Positions 1-11,552 of a stretch of DNA of 64,000 nt are shown in pieces. This DNA is from Pleurostoma richardsiae (lineage: Eukaryota > Ascomycota > Sordariomycetes > Calosphaeriales > Pleurostomataceae). The translations under genes and the position numbers were made by a program. A model generated the notes under the pieces. That model did no database searches, was not told the origin of the DNA, and saw only the letters and a program-made list of their open reading frames with translations. Location of the stretch: NCBI GenBank assembly GCA_030052745.1, contig JANBVO010000008.1, positions 186,001-250,000 on the forward strand. Direction: 5' to 3'. Every line of letters begins with the position of its first letter. The stretch's first letter is position 1.

Positions 1-540
1 GACCTCCTTGCCCCTGTTCGGGAAGTCGCCCTCGAAGAAGGTATCGAAGAACTTCTTCAGCATCGGGTAGTACATGCCGGCGGCCCAGCTGAAGTGGGAC
101 AGCATGCGTAGCTCGGGGTCCGTCACCCGCCAGTAGACGGTCCTCATCGTTGATGCGTGCCAGGAGTCGACGTCGCGGTTTGTAAGGATGACTTTCGCCT
201 CGGGGTAGGCCTCGATGAGCTCCTTGGCGAAGGCTATGGCGGGCCAGTCGCACACGGCCTGGCATCCCCCGAGCAGCATGTCCCACTGCTCTCGGGTAAA
301 TGGTTTGCCCACGCCGTCATACTTGGCACGCAGGGCGTCCATCCAGAGGAGCGCATCAGGGGGGTTCTCGATGGAGCAAGACATCATGTGGTACGTGTCG
401 ACGTAACCGAGCTGCTGCATGGCGGCCCTCATTGCTAGAGATGACATCCATTAGTATACATGCCACTGGACTGGGCAGGAGCGCACGATGTCCGTACATG
501 CGGTTCCTGTCCGTCCCAGGCCCAGGATGAGGACCTTCAT
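1..540 (-). CDS. Sulfotransferase-family P-loop protein, 5' part (3' end off window)
   Basis: Two exons are visible: 540-498 and 434 to the left edge. The intron 497-435 has a GTACGG donor, a TACTAAT branch point and a CTAG acceptor. Splicing joins MKVLILGLGRTGTA to SMRAAMQQLGY, giving the N-terminal P-loop (GLGRTGT, residues 7-13) that binds the sulfate donor PAPS in sulfotransferases. Further on are VDTYHMM, a WDMLLGG segment, and AYPEAKVILTNRDVDSWHAS, the conserved strand-loop after the P-loop region in the fungal Sulfotransfer_4 type family. These proteins are common in ascomycetes and mostly uncharacterised, so the substrate is unknown. The end of the gene lies outside the window. The family is clear; the biological role is not. 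Confidence 0.85.
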
Positions 541-3462
541 AGGGACTGTTCGCCGACATTGTCGTCTGTCGATGTCGCTGTCCCGAGTGAAGATGTCCGT
601 GATCGGCTTGCGTCTATATCGGTTCGCGTACTCCATTACTCCCGTGGTAGCAGTGGAAACTAAACTAAGTAGTGGTTGATAGAAATATGACAGGATAGAA
701 GCAGCAATAGCGAAGGAGTGACTGGAATAGCGCCAAGAAAGGAGTGTGCTGGTCTGGAGTCTCAAGCGTGGAGAGAAGCGCCTAGAGGAACAAAATAGCT
801 TCTAAAGAACGCGCAAGAAACTTCACAACAAGATGAAGAACCGGAGACGACGGTTACTGATACCTTGGATCAACCGCAGGCCGGAGCCTTTGTCCTTCCA
901 GCTCTGCGCAGGCCATCAAGGAAAGGAACTCCCTGATACCTAATTCCAGGGGCGGGATGCCGAACCCGGAGGGGCGACTCACCCACCGTGGAAATACAGT
1001 AAAACACTGCACGTTGATCTGCATATCTCTCAACGGGGAGACCACTGTGGATCTCCACGACGTTTATTTCCAGCATCGGCAGAAGCAGGGGGGAACAAAC
1101 ACATCCAGCTCAACCCCCCGCTAACCGTGCCCATCACGCGGCTAGCATGACACGCCGTCGCAAATGCAGCCGCTTGACATGTCCAGTAGTGGCCGACCCA
1201 CCGCTGCAACTGGATATTTCTTTTCCATGTTTCGTGAGGGCCGAGGTGGATACGGACACGTAAGATGGACGTGAATATCCACAACCTTGCGGAGATCTCA
1301 GAGTCGCTAACCTCGGGGCACTACCCCTGATGAGCGTGGACGGCCAGACGCGCGTCCAAGATAAAAAGGGCTCAGGTCGCTTTCTGTAGCCGGAGCCGTC
1401 ACCGACAGCCGTCTTGGCATTCTAGAAGCCGTCTTGGCATTTGAGGAGCCGTACCGGTAACCGAAGCAAGAGAAAATGCTGGGAACCACCGGAGGTTATT
1501 GTCAATGCGGTTGCTCGTAACTTCATATGCCTCAGATCGATTTTCGCCTGGATTGGCCCCGTTGGCAGCCGTTGATCCTCGGCAGAATGTTGCCAGCCGT
1601 GATGGCTGTAGCTCCGTAATTGGGAGCTCGTAGCAGCAGCATTCTCTTGAAGCTTCGTGGCGACAATTGCGACGAGCCGCAGTGTTGATAGAAGTCTGCC
1701 GATGCCACTACTTGAGATGCCGATCGTGTTGCGCAGGTAGGCGATGTCAAATCCTCGATGACTAACCACCACTTCAGCTGTTTCTGGCGGGGATGCACCA
1801 CCGTTCTGTTCTCGTGAACTCGTCGGATGAGATGCTGTGACCTTCTAGGCGAGCAGTGCACCGCCAGGTGACTCGGTTGAAGAGCGAGACTCCCGCTCGA
1901 AGAGCTTGAGCCAGCAAGCGGACTCCAGGCCGGTGAAGATATGACGCGGGACTAAGGCCACAAAGGCATAAGGGTCTGCTGCAACAGCTCGCTAACCTTC
2001 GAATCCTCATACCTAGCTCCGGAGTCGCATGCTTTTGGACTCGTACGGTTCTTGGGATGCCATCGAAGCGTCTCCGCACGGCCGTTAGCATCGTACCGCA
2101 TCACTCGTTCCAGTAACGGATTGGAGAAGACTATGACGGGAATGGAAGACGACTTCCTCCGAGATTTGTCCCACAGCTGTCATGTAACATTGGGCCAGTA
2201 TCTCCTGGAGGATCGCAGGTTCGATGACACACGGCGCACCGAAGGTCGATGCGACCTCCAAGCATAGCGGATCACTAGGAGATGCATGTCCGGTCGACAA
2301 GCACGCAGAGCCAATATGCGTACATGGTGCATTTGAGCTGTATCGGCGAGCGCACGATACAGTCTTCTGCTCTTTTAGGCATCGAAGTCTTGCCGAGCTG
2401 TTTTGGTGCGTGAAAGGTCGAGTGACTGGCCTCTGACGGCTGGCGACAACATCGGACTCGGCTTTTGCAGAGAAGTGGAGTTATCGAAAGAACAATGCCG
2501 GCCGTCGTCCATCCTGGTGAGGTCTTTAAGCAGCTTTCTTATTGACTCTCTTGCAGCGAGGGTTGCCGGATCACCTCCCGGATTTCCGGTGCTTCGATAC
2601 TGAAGCCTGGGCGATGTCAAGACTGGCGAACAAGGTCGCAATCATGCCTGGATCGGGATGAGTGCGGACTAGGTCTTTATAGATCTTCGGCGGGAGCAGG
2701 CAGGGGCGGATAAGGGGCAACTAGAGAAACCAAGAGGCTCGTATTCCAGCGGTTAGAACCCTGCAAGCAGCGAAGGCTCATCTCTAGCTTGGATGGCGTC
2801 AGTGAGGTTCGGGAAGCTGCCGGCGCCCATCACTCCCCACCACGCCATCGTTGTAGTTTATTCTATAAAAAGCAGGTTCTAACAGGACGGCGTAGTTTGC
2901 GTCATGCACACCGCTGCACCAGTGGCTGCCACCTTACTCTTACAGAGCCTGTCATTCAGTTGGCGTGATGCTTATCGGCCTTGTGCCAGTGGCATGCAGC
3001 ATGTTCGGCATGGCACTTGCCTAGACTCATGCACAGCCCCAGAAAAGATGTCACTGTCAGTAGGCCTGAGCTTCTTTAATCTCCTAGCTGCATACGGGAA
3101 TCTATCAATTACCTGGTCTGCCGCACTCGGCCCTATGCGAGATAGACACGTCCCCTTTGAGGGAGGAGAACAGCGTGATTTGGTACGCCAAGCTTAAGTA
3201 TCACTTACATCTTCCCGTACGAGTAACAAGCAACCACCAGCACCAGTCCAAAATTGGAAGCTCCAGAGATTCAAAGCCCAGTGCAGGATGTGCCGGGCTC
3301 CAAACTCGGCACGAAGTGCTTTGTCGCCAGAGAAAGGGATAGGATGAGCTGCTATAAGACCAAGATGTCGTCGCTTCACCAACTTGATCTCGAGAGTCAA
3401 GTCCAAGCGCAAATTTTGGAAATCTCCAGACAAATTCGAAGGCCAAGATACGTTTATCTCGC
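541..3462. other. Gene-poor interval, no supported gene
   Basis: About 2.9 kb between the sulfotransferase start and the protease pseudogene. Open frames are short and on both strands. Minus-strand pieces around 1422-1772 and 2085-2300 have protein-like composition but no motif I recognise and cannot be joined by plausible splice sites. The part next to 540 should contain the sulfotransferase promoter. It may hold a decayed gene, but I cannot name one. Confidence 0.5.
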
Positions 3463-6400
3463 ATGCTACAGGTCCTGTCCCTTGCAACTGGCGTCCTCGC
3501 CGTGTTATCCAGGGATGATGATTCCGTCACCGACAATCTTGTCAAGACGAAGCAGCTTATCGTCGAGGTCATCTCGGTAAGCCACTAATGACCCCTTCCA
3601 TTGCCAGGGAGCTCTGCAGGCGCTTACAGGTATATCCAGGGAGTAGATGTCGATGCACTTTCAGTCAAACTATCATCTCAGCGGGGGGCCAAGATCATCA
3701 AGACATACAAGTCTGATATCTTCTCCGGCATCGCGTTCGAGACGGACGCTGACAACATTGACACGCTGCAGGCAGAGGCAGACGGAGCTCAAGCCTGGCT
3801 GGCGAGCCAGATCCGGCTCGCTCCCCTCGAGCCCAACGCAGTCTACAATTTCAGCAGTGACTTTCCTGGCCCCAACTACTCTGTCCATAAGTGGACCGGC
3901 GTCGACAGGGCGCACGAAGCTGGGATCTTCGGCAAAGGAGCCAAAGTGGCAATAGTGGATACCGGCATTGACTACACTCATCCCGCGGTGAGCTTAAGCC
4001 CTATTGCTGACTTGATAACTACCCACGTGTTGTGTTGACGATCCTAGCTGGGAGGCGGTTTTGGTCCCGGCTACAAAGTGGCAAAGGGCTATGATTTTGT
4101 CGGAGATCAATGTAAGTGCATAGTCAGCACAATGCAGCAGTTGATGACCTCCTGAGACTCTGACCAGTACTATTTCTCATGACTATTCTGCAGACTGGCC
4201 TCAGTTGGGGCCCAAGGTTCTTGATGATGACCCGATGGACCACCACGGTCACGGCACCCATGTAGCTGGTATCGTAGCTGGCAAGAACGACTGGTGCGTT
4301 CCTCAGCGGTCACTCACTGCTCGAGGGCCTAAAGTTAACGTTCTCCAGGTTCTCAGGAGTTGCACCAGAGGCGGGGCTCTCTATCTACAAAGTCTTCACG
4401 GCGGGGCAAGTGGCACATTCTTATACGATGGTACATGTACTCACTTCAGAACTTAGGGCCTCACCGACGAGCCAACTCTGATCGATGTCTTTCTGATGGC
4501 GTACGAGGAAGGAGTAAGTAGACTCTGGGGAGATACCTCCAGTCTATGGCCATGAAAGTAACTCTTGTAGGCCGATGTAATCACATCCAGGTCGGTGGAG
4601 TCAGTGGCTTCTCAAACGGACCGTGGGCAATCGTCGTCTCTAGGATCGCTGAGTAGGGAGTCGTGATCATAATCTCAGTGGGCAACGATGGAACACATGG
4701 ACCGATCTATGCCAGCTCCGACTCCTCATGCAAAAATTTTCTAGCCATTGCATCTGCCGAAGGCGAATCACTGCCTGCTATTCCCTTCGAGCTGACCTTT
4801 GGTCTGGACGGGACGAGCAACACCACCATGACAGGCTACATGGACTTTTGGGCGCCCTGGACCATCAAGGACTGGCCCATCTATGCGCTCTCCTTTGACA
4901 CTGAGAATCCCGCACAGGCCTGCACGAATATCCCGGAAGGCACTTCGGACCTATCCAACTACATCACCCTGGTGCGCATGGGTGGTTGTGATATCCTTAA
5001 TAAAGAAGCCAGCCTCGACAAGTATAATGTTCGCCACCTCATGCTCTAGAACGATGCCGAGAAGCCAGTGGCGCCATGGAGCTGGCTCGCCGACCGTCCC
5101 AAGGTCTTGGTCGACGCCGTTGTTGGTGAGAAGATCATCGCAACGCTGAGTGCCGGCGGCAACGTCACGGCGGATTCCACCCAGTTCAGCGACCCTGACT
5201 ACTACGTCGGCATGTACAACGCCGTCGGAAACCGGCCAAACTACTTCACGCCATGGGGCGGTCTCTTTGACATGGATCTGAAGCCAGACGTTGCGGCGCC
5301 TGGTGGTGACATCGTGAGTACCTACCTTGAAGACTCTTGGGCTACCCTCAGCGGCACCTCGATGTCCTGCCCGTACACCGTAGGAGTTGCCGCGTTGTAA
5401 ATCGGCCAACATGGAGGCCGGGATGTCCATGGCCCTGAATTCAGCAAAATGCTTGCCAATCGCATTGTCTCTAGCGACGGCGCCATGCCGTGGTCCACGA
5501 CAGACTGCTTGACACCGACTGACACCGACTTCTGGGTGCCGACGATCCAGGTGGGCTCCGGGTTGGTCAACGCGTGGAAGGTGTTGAACTACACGACAGG
5601 ACTAGGATTCGACAAGTTCACCCTCAACGACACGCACCACTTCAGCCGCTACCACAAGGTCGACATCACCAACAACGCCGACGTGCCGGTTGAGTATAGT
5701 TTCTCGCTTCAGCCCCATGTTGGTATCGAAGCCAAGTGCGCAACCCCCCCTGGGTGGGAAATCCTGACGGAGTTCAAGCCGGTCCAATTGGTGCCGGACG
5801 TCAAGTTCCCGTCTGGGAACTACAAACTCCAGCCAGGATAGACGAAGACGGCTGAGTGCGAGCACTTGCTTTCAAAAGTAGTAGGATGATTCGATTGCTG
5901 ACTCCTGTCTCAGGTTCATCTTCGATTACCCCAGCGATGTCGTCGAGGACAATCAGCCTTTCTTCAGTGGCAAGGTCATCATCTCATCCTCCCTCGGAGA
6001 GCAGCTGTCTATTCCGTACTTCGGGGCCGCCTTCAATCTCAAAGCGCAGTACGCCACTATCTTTGAGGATGGTTCGGTGTTTGGCCGCTCTCCCACATAC
6101 GACCTTGACGTGAAGCACAAGTTTGTCGACCTTTTCCTCCCTTCTCTTCGACTTACTCCATTTGGGACTGTCAGATCAGTGGTCTAACCCCTGCCACGTA
6201 CCAGCTTCAGCTTTGATACTGGCCTAACGGGCCCTACAGCGCAGGATTATCTCAAGGTCTTCGCCTCTTTTAAATGGGGCTGCACCGAGCTGCGGTGGGA
6301 CGTATGTCAAAGTCCTCCCATCTGGCAGTATCCGTTACCGCGGTTTCACTGACAGTCTCGGCACCAATAAAGATCTTCGAGCCCGGCTTCCAGGAGCGCA

Positions 6401-6803
6401 ACTGGCAGTACCCGCCCGTGGCCGGCGAGGCCGGCTACCTAGGCTCGGCCGCCACATACCGGCTCCGAGAATTACCCCTACTTCGACCCGTTTGAGAACG
6501 ACAAGGACGACCGGTGGCCTTTCCGCTGACCACCGTGACGCGCAGCTCGCCCATCAGTTACACACGTCACGCGTTCTTCTAGCTGGGAAAGCTAGCCAAC
6601 GGGTCGTACATCCAGCCGGGGAACTACTCGTGAGTCCTTGTCCTGAGACTATCACCCCGCCTCGTAGGAGTTGCTGACCTGCGGTAATCCTTTGCAGGAT
6701 GCGATTCGCTGCGCTGAGACCTTTCGGCACACCGGAGCACTCAGACAACTGGGATATCTGGAAGACTCCAGACATCACTGTCTTGCCTCTATCTAGCACC
6801 TAA
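3463..6803 (+). pseudogene. Subtilisin-like secreted serine protease (peptidase S8, Vpr-type), decayed
   Basis: Begins with a signal-peptide-like stretch (MLQVLSLATGVLAVLS) and a propeptide ending near KQLIVEV. The catalytic triad regions are all recognisable: Asp in VAIVDTGIDYTHP (about 3950-3985), His in DHHGHGTHVAGIVAG (about 4235-4280) and Ser in LSGTSMSCPYTVGVAAL (about 5348-5397). A PA-domain-like insert lies between His and Ser, and an Fn3-like C-terminal region ends in MRFAALRPFGTPEHSDNWD before TAA 6801-6803. This order matches fungal minor extracellular proteases of Vpr type. The gene is broken: in-frame stops at 4654, 5047, 5398, 5839 and about 6580, and a frameshift near 4590. The first intron has shrunk to about 31 nt if its branch point and acceptor are read literally. 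At least two stops (after IAE, and after LQPG) sit where relatives carry Gln, which fits CAG to TAG changes. Several introns keep good GT/AG ends, so decay looks fairly recent. Confidence 0.85.
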
Positions 6804-7599
6804 TTCGGGAGTGGATCCGTTTCTATGGATGTCTATCGATACCGGGTGTGATCCCGGCCACCAGAAGCCTTGCTTTCCATATAAGGACATGAGTACTAAA
6901 ATCAAAGCCCGTAATTTGCGTTCCTACACATAGTGTTGAGGTTACGCGAAGCACTCTGGATTGGTGTGCAGGAAGAAGAGCAAACCTTTGTTATCCCGAG
7001 GAAGATATTTTCTGCCAACGATAGCAAAATGAGTCTAAGATTTTAGTTCTAGTCATCATTTTAACACGTAACAATGGGCACAATAATTGAAATAAAGTGT
7101 CAACAGGCAGAAGGAATTAGAGAATCTAGAGAGGCTCGTACGCTAACAGGTTCTGTGATAAGGCCTGGGCATTCTGTTAGTGGGGTGGCAGGTGTCTATT
7201 AGCCTTGATGTTCACCTTCTCGAGCAACCAGAGAGAAGTCCCTGATGCCGATCATTGATATGTCACGGTCAAGGATAAGCGGTAATAGGTTGCGACATAA
7301 GCGGGCCACCGCCACTGGCATCCGTTGAGATTGGTCTTTCCCCGGAGTACAGCTCCGGCAACAAAGGCCGGAGTTTGGAGTATCTCCTGACTACACGAGT
7401 TGACCTTAGTCGATGACGTTGCGATGGAGCTGAGATGTGATCATGCATCGGCATCGTAGAGCGGTCATAATCTGCCTTATAAGCATTGAAGCACAGCATA
7501 CGAGATCTAGCTGACCCCGTCCGTTACATACATTATTATTTCACCTCTAATCTCGATTCTTCGCTCAAACTACGTGCCTCGCCACAGAGAAAATACAAG
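6804..7599. other. Intergenic, nothing recognised
   Basis: No open frame of note. AT-richer than its surroundings around 6990-7110. The right end should hold the promoter and leader of the small gene at 7600. Confidence 0.5.
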
Positions 7600-8234
7600 A
7601 TGTCGCATCAGGCCGGCTACTCGAATGTCGGTTCTACCAAGGTCTATGAGTCCGATGACCAGCGGAAGTATGGTCCCTCAGAGATCGCGGCTACGGGAGC
7701 GAAGCACGGCGTCAACACCGCGGGATACAGTATGTCTGCGCCAGTCTTATACCATTGGCAGGACTAACGGAGAACAGAGGACCAGACCGGTATCATGAAC
7801 GAGCTGTATTCGGGAGATGTTCGCGGCCCTGTGTCCTGCTCGGAAAGACGAATCAGTTGGGTGGCTTACGCGCTCTTAGATCGGAGGACGTATCAAGGAC
7901 AGGTACAAGCACGAGCCAGGATACGCCGTAGGTGATTACCGCAGGCTGGAGACGACCATCTTCCCCTCCAGTTGGCTCCAGAGTCCTAGTAATGACACAA
8001 TGATAGGCTACGATGCACGGTAATAAGCCCTCGCGGGGTGCTGACGTCGACGCAAGAATCCAACAGGAGGAAGAGGAAATGCTCGAGAAGAAGAATGCTA
8101 AGATAGATAGCCTCCCGGGCAAGAAGAATCGGGAAGGTACACTGAAGAGCGGGTTGGAGGCTGAATTCGCGGCTGAAAGCCGAGAGTCGTGGACGGAGCA
8201 CAGCAAGAGAGGCGCAAACACGGGCAAGAACTAG
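7600..8234 (+). CDS. Small hydrophilic, probably disordered protein (152 aa, four exons)
   Basis: Model: 7600-7729, 7778-7830, 7880-7927, 8007-8234, which totals 459 nt and keeps frame throughout. Donors are GTATGT, GTGTCC (weak) and GTAGGT; all acceptors are AG. The product starts MSHQAGYSNVGSTKVYESDD, has a basic centre (GGRIKDRYKHEPGY) and a charged helix (QQEEEEMLEKKNAKIDSLPGKK) and ends SKRGANTGKN. No signal peptide, no membrane segment and no cysteine, so it is likely soluble and largely disordered, with one short amphipathic or coiled-coil-forming helix. I know of no function; the style is that of small stress- or conidiation-related fungal proteins, which is only a resemblance. The weak second donor makes exon 2 the least certain part. 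Confidence 0.55.
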
Positions 8235-10252
8235 GGGATGTGAGCATCTCACGCGTAAGACGCACAGCTCGCGCAATTAGATGGTACGACGAGATATATA
8301 GCATCTCAGAATACCCTAGGAGCTATAGATCTCAGATTAAAGAGCAAGGGGAAAAATTGGACGGAGACATCGACTGGAATATTAATTAGAGTGTGAAGAT
8401 CGCATGACAGCTGATGGACACTATGATTGCGGAAAACCTCACCATCCTCGGAGAAGTTGATTGAAAGCTGATGTTCTCTGCTTTTCAGGTATTTGCCTAT
8501 TATGGTTCAATTCAGAGATATGCAACATGTCTATTGCATGGTGCAACCAAACTTCGAGCGCAAGTATCTCTAGCCATTACCGGATGACATGGCCGAGTCG
8601 ACATTTGAAGAGATCAATCATCTCGCCAGGGCAAGTCACGTCGGCGGCCGGACCATCGAATTCGTCATTTGGACATGTTTTGCACCGTCGCCTCCGCCGC
8701 TTTCCACAGCCTGTTCTTACTCACTTGGAACTCCACGATTTCCTCTAGTCCCCGGCTCAGCTCGTTCGCTGACATCGCGCACCGGCGTACTAGGAAAGCG
8801 ACCGTCGCCACATTCACCATATCAAACTCCACACTGTCCAGTGCCCGAAGAAGGGATCTGAAGCACCGGTTATGGAGCACCAGACCGACCAGTCGGTGCT
8901 CGTTGCCGTCGCCGTCGCCGTCGAGATGCGATCCGGCTGGCTGCGGATCCAGCAGTCCACGTTCACGTACGCCTCTCGCAGCGGCAGGTCTCGAAGTGCT
9001 CGTCATCTTTGTTTCTCTCTTTAGATAGTTTCTTCAGACATTGATGCCCCCGTATTGAGAGAGACATTGCCCTTAGCTGGCCAAGAAGTCTCAAGTGAAC
9101 CACTCTCCTCCCTACGCCGGGAGATCTACAGTGACATATATCAGAATGATGTAGTATTGGGGTTTGTACGGAAGGAAAGTGCTCAACAGGCATTCGGCCA
9201 GTAGAGCGAGCTTCTCTTCTTTCTACCAGGAGTTTTCTAGAGATATTTCCCGGCTATGGCCCCATGTTGATCATGCAGTTATGCGTCAATCAGCCACCAT
9301 CTTCCTGATTCTATCTGAAAGCCTTTTCATTTTTCTCATATGGATAGAGATGGGCCTATCTCTTCCGATTTCTCCCTCTTCATGAGAGAAGCTGGGTCCG
9401 CCTGTGAATTTCACACGGCGGCGTAAGATCGGATGGGCTACAGTTACGACGGGGGCATTAACGCAGTTCTAGTGGCTGAACCAGTGGCCATTATCACATA
9501 TGCGTAGAGAGGGCCAGTAGGGTAGTCTGCTTGCTGGGTTGGAAGATCGGAATCGGGGAAGCATGTGCCCATCGTCTTTGACAGGCCGTGGTGGTGAGTC
9601 AGGGAGCCAGTCGCAGAAGGATTATTCTCAAGCTTTTGAGATACCGTGTATGATAATGGCGGAAGAGGTGTTGCCACCGAACAGTAGGGTGTCGAACTGG
9701 AGAAAGATATCCTTCGGCTTTGAGTTGCTGAGATATCATTTCGTGTTGGCTGATCTCCCTGTGAGAAGTCTCGTTGCTCTGGGAGTAAGATGGGTTTGGC
9801 TGATGGCTTCAAATTACCGGTAGGTGATCTCTTCTCGGACAGGAGAAAAGAGATCATCGACGCTGCAGAAGGATGCTTGTCGTCGGCAACGTAGTGAGGA
9901 GCCAGTGGCTTACGATAATCTGAGGCTAACGACCCTAGGGGCCTGGCTGCAAAGGGATCGGCTCACCTGGCCCTCACCGGCTCTGATATCATTCCCCTTC
10001 TCAACCTCAGGCAACTCTTGCCTTGGATCGTAGTCACCTCTTGGCCGCACTTCTACCTCACCTTGTCCTCATTTCTCTCCTGGAATTTTTGCCCCACTAC
10101 TGGAGTAAATCCCAGCCGTCCCGTCTCTGCCCTCCTCTCACATCCTATTTCAAGGCTGCCTTTCCACCCTCCGCTTCAGCCTTTCCTCTTCAACTCTCCA
10201 CGCTGCACAACTGATCAAGCTCTTCGGTTTCCAAGAGTCAAACACACCACAC
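8235..10252. other. Intergenic, no supported gene
   Basis: About 2 kb with scattered short open frames on both strands (for example 8665-9006 minus and 9444-9857 minus), none with a recognisable domain, a credible start or consistent splice sites. The last 200 bases are pyrimidine-rich (CCTCTCC/TTCCTCTTC), as expected for the promoter of the gene at 10253. Confidence 0.45.
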
Positions 10253-11552
10253 ATGGAGCAGCGCCTTCATCCGGAAGAAATGCCTAGAGAGAAGATGGGC
10301 TCCGACTCTGGCCGGCCGGCCAAAAAGCGCCGTACCAGTGAGTCTCTGCGATAACTGTTCTGCGAAGCTGGGGATCTAATGCGAAACATAGCTGCCGACG
10401 GTGAAGCGGCTCCTGGCACTTCCACCCAGGCTATTCAGAATCCGACCGCTCCTGGTAAGATTTCACGATCCATACTTAAGCTACACTTTCTAACGTAACG
10501 TACAGCTGCTGCAAATACTGCTGACCTCGACACTCCCCAGCAGCCCGCTCATGACACTGCCACTGGTAAGAAAGCACGTCATGTCCTCGACCTACACTAC
10601 CTAACACGAGGCACAGCTACTGTACCTACTACCGATCTTGACACTCCCCAGCAGCCCACTGGGGGCACGACCACTGGTAAGTTACTACAACACATACTCA
10701 AAGTCAGATAGCCTGATAGGAATTATAGCCGCTCCGGGAAATCCAGCGCCGCCCCGCAACATCATGCTGTACGTCCCAGTGAAGGGCGACTTCCACTTCA
10801 AGGGTTTCGATGTTTCGCTTCTGCCTAAGATGAACTCGCCGCAGGGTCATCTCCTCATCAATACTTGCTACTTTCCTTTGGGCTTTTACCATTATCGTCC
10901 CACCCGCGCGGCCATTCGCACCATCCAGGTCGTCGCCATCCATCTTCGCCAGCACGTCAGCCTGGACGCTGCTCAGCGACTCAAGAGCATGAAAGATCAA
11001 ATCATCCTGGAGACCATGACTAAGGCTCTTGTGGGCATCAAGCGTGAGGCATTGTGGGACGATGTCATTGACTGCACCAACATGGTTCTGGCCGCCTAGG
11101 AGTCCGGCCACACCTTCACTAGATACGAGGCTTCGAAGCGACATCTGTGGAATGTCGTGCAGGCTGCGAGAAGCCTTCCAGTTACCACTGCGAATGCCGA
11201 GCTGGATTGCGTCGGCTTTTTGTCGTGCCTCATGTCCTTGGAGGACATGTCTCAGGAAAGCGAGGATATGATCACCTCAGATCGGATTCAACTGCAGGTG
11301 CTGAATCCGCCCCAGGATCTGCACCCCGGTGTCCCCCGCGATCCTGTCCTAGCCCGTAAGTGCAATCCCTACCCGTGCATTTCGAGTTTTGCTGAAACCA
11401 ATCAATTAGGAGCCATTCTTCGGACGCTCTGCCACAGCACCGCTCGCTACATGGAGATGTCCCACACCCATGAGTTGGCCATTGTCAAGACGGTCAAAGC
11501 ATTTGTTGACGCTCATGTTGCGGCCGAGCTCCTTCGACTGATGACGATTTAG
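10253..11552 (+). pseudogene. Orphan gene with tandemly repeated micro-exons; one in-frame amber codon
   Basis: Six exons: 10253-10337, 10392-10454, 10506-10565, 10617-10676, 10729-11355, 11410-11552, summing to 1038 nt (346 codons) in one consistent frame. Exon 1 encodes a basic N-terminus with a nuclear-signal-like RPAKKRR. Exons 2-4 are 63, 60 and 60 nt, all phase 1-1, and encode related Ala/Thr/Pro-rich segments such as ADLDTPQQPAHDTATG and TDLDTPQQPTGGTTTG; introns 1-4 are 51-54 nt with GTAAG or GTGAG donors. The large exon 5 encodes a globular-looking region from NIMLYVPVKGDFHFKGFDV. A TAG at 11097-11099 (context GCC TAG GAG) interrupts it. The frame stays open for 150 codons after it, through a well-formed intron, so the stop looks recent. 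If the stop is real and used, the product is 212 aa. I recognise no family. It is listed as a pseudogene because of the stop; an allele difference, a sequence error or read-through would make it a gene. Confidence 0.55.
10392..10728 (+). repeat. Tandem exon+intron repeat array (about 3.3 units of 111-114 bp)
   Basis: Units start at 10392, 10506 and 10617, each with a roughly 60-nt exon followed by a 51-52-nt intron. The exon part GACACTCCCCAGCAGCCC is identical in units 2 and 3, and the CC(T)ACT/GCCACTG|GTAAG ends match in all. Unit 1 is the most diverged. The array multiplies symmetric phase-1 exons without disturbing the frame. Confidence 0.8.

Noticed and set aside
1422-2300. Minus-strand fragments that could be a decayed gene
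   Set aside because: Protein-like in places, but I recognise no family and cannot connect them with splice sites.
2904-3197. 97-aa frame with a signal-peptide-like start upstream of the protease
   Set aside because: Composition is not gene-like, no homologous features, no splice continuation; likely chance.
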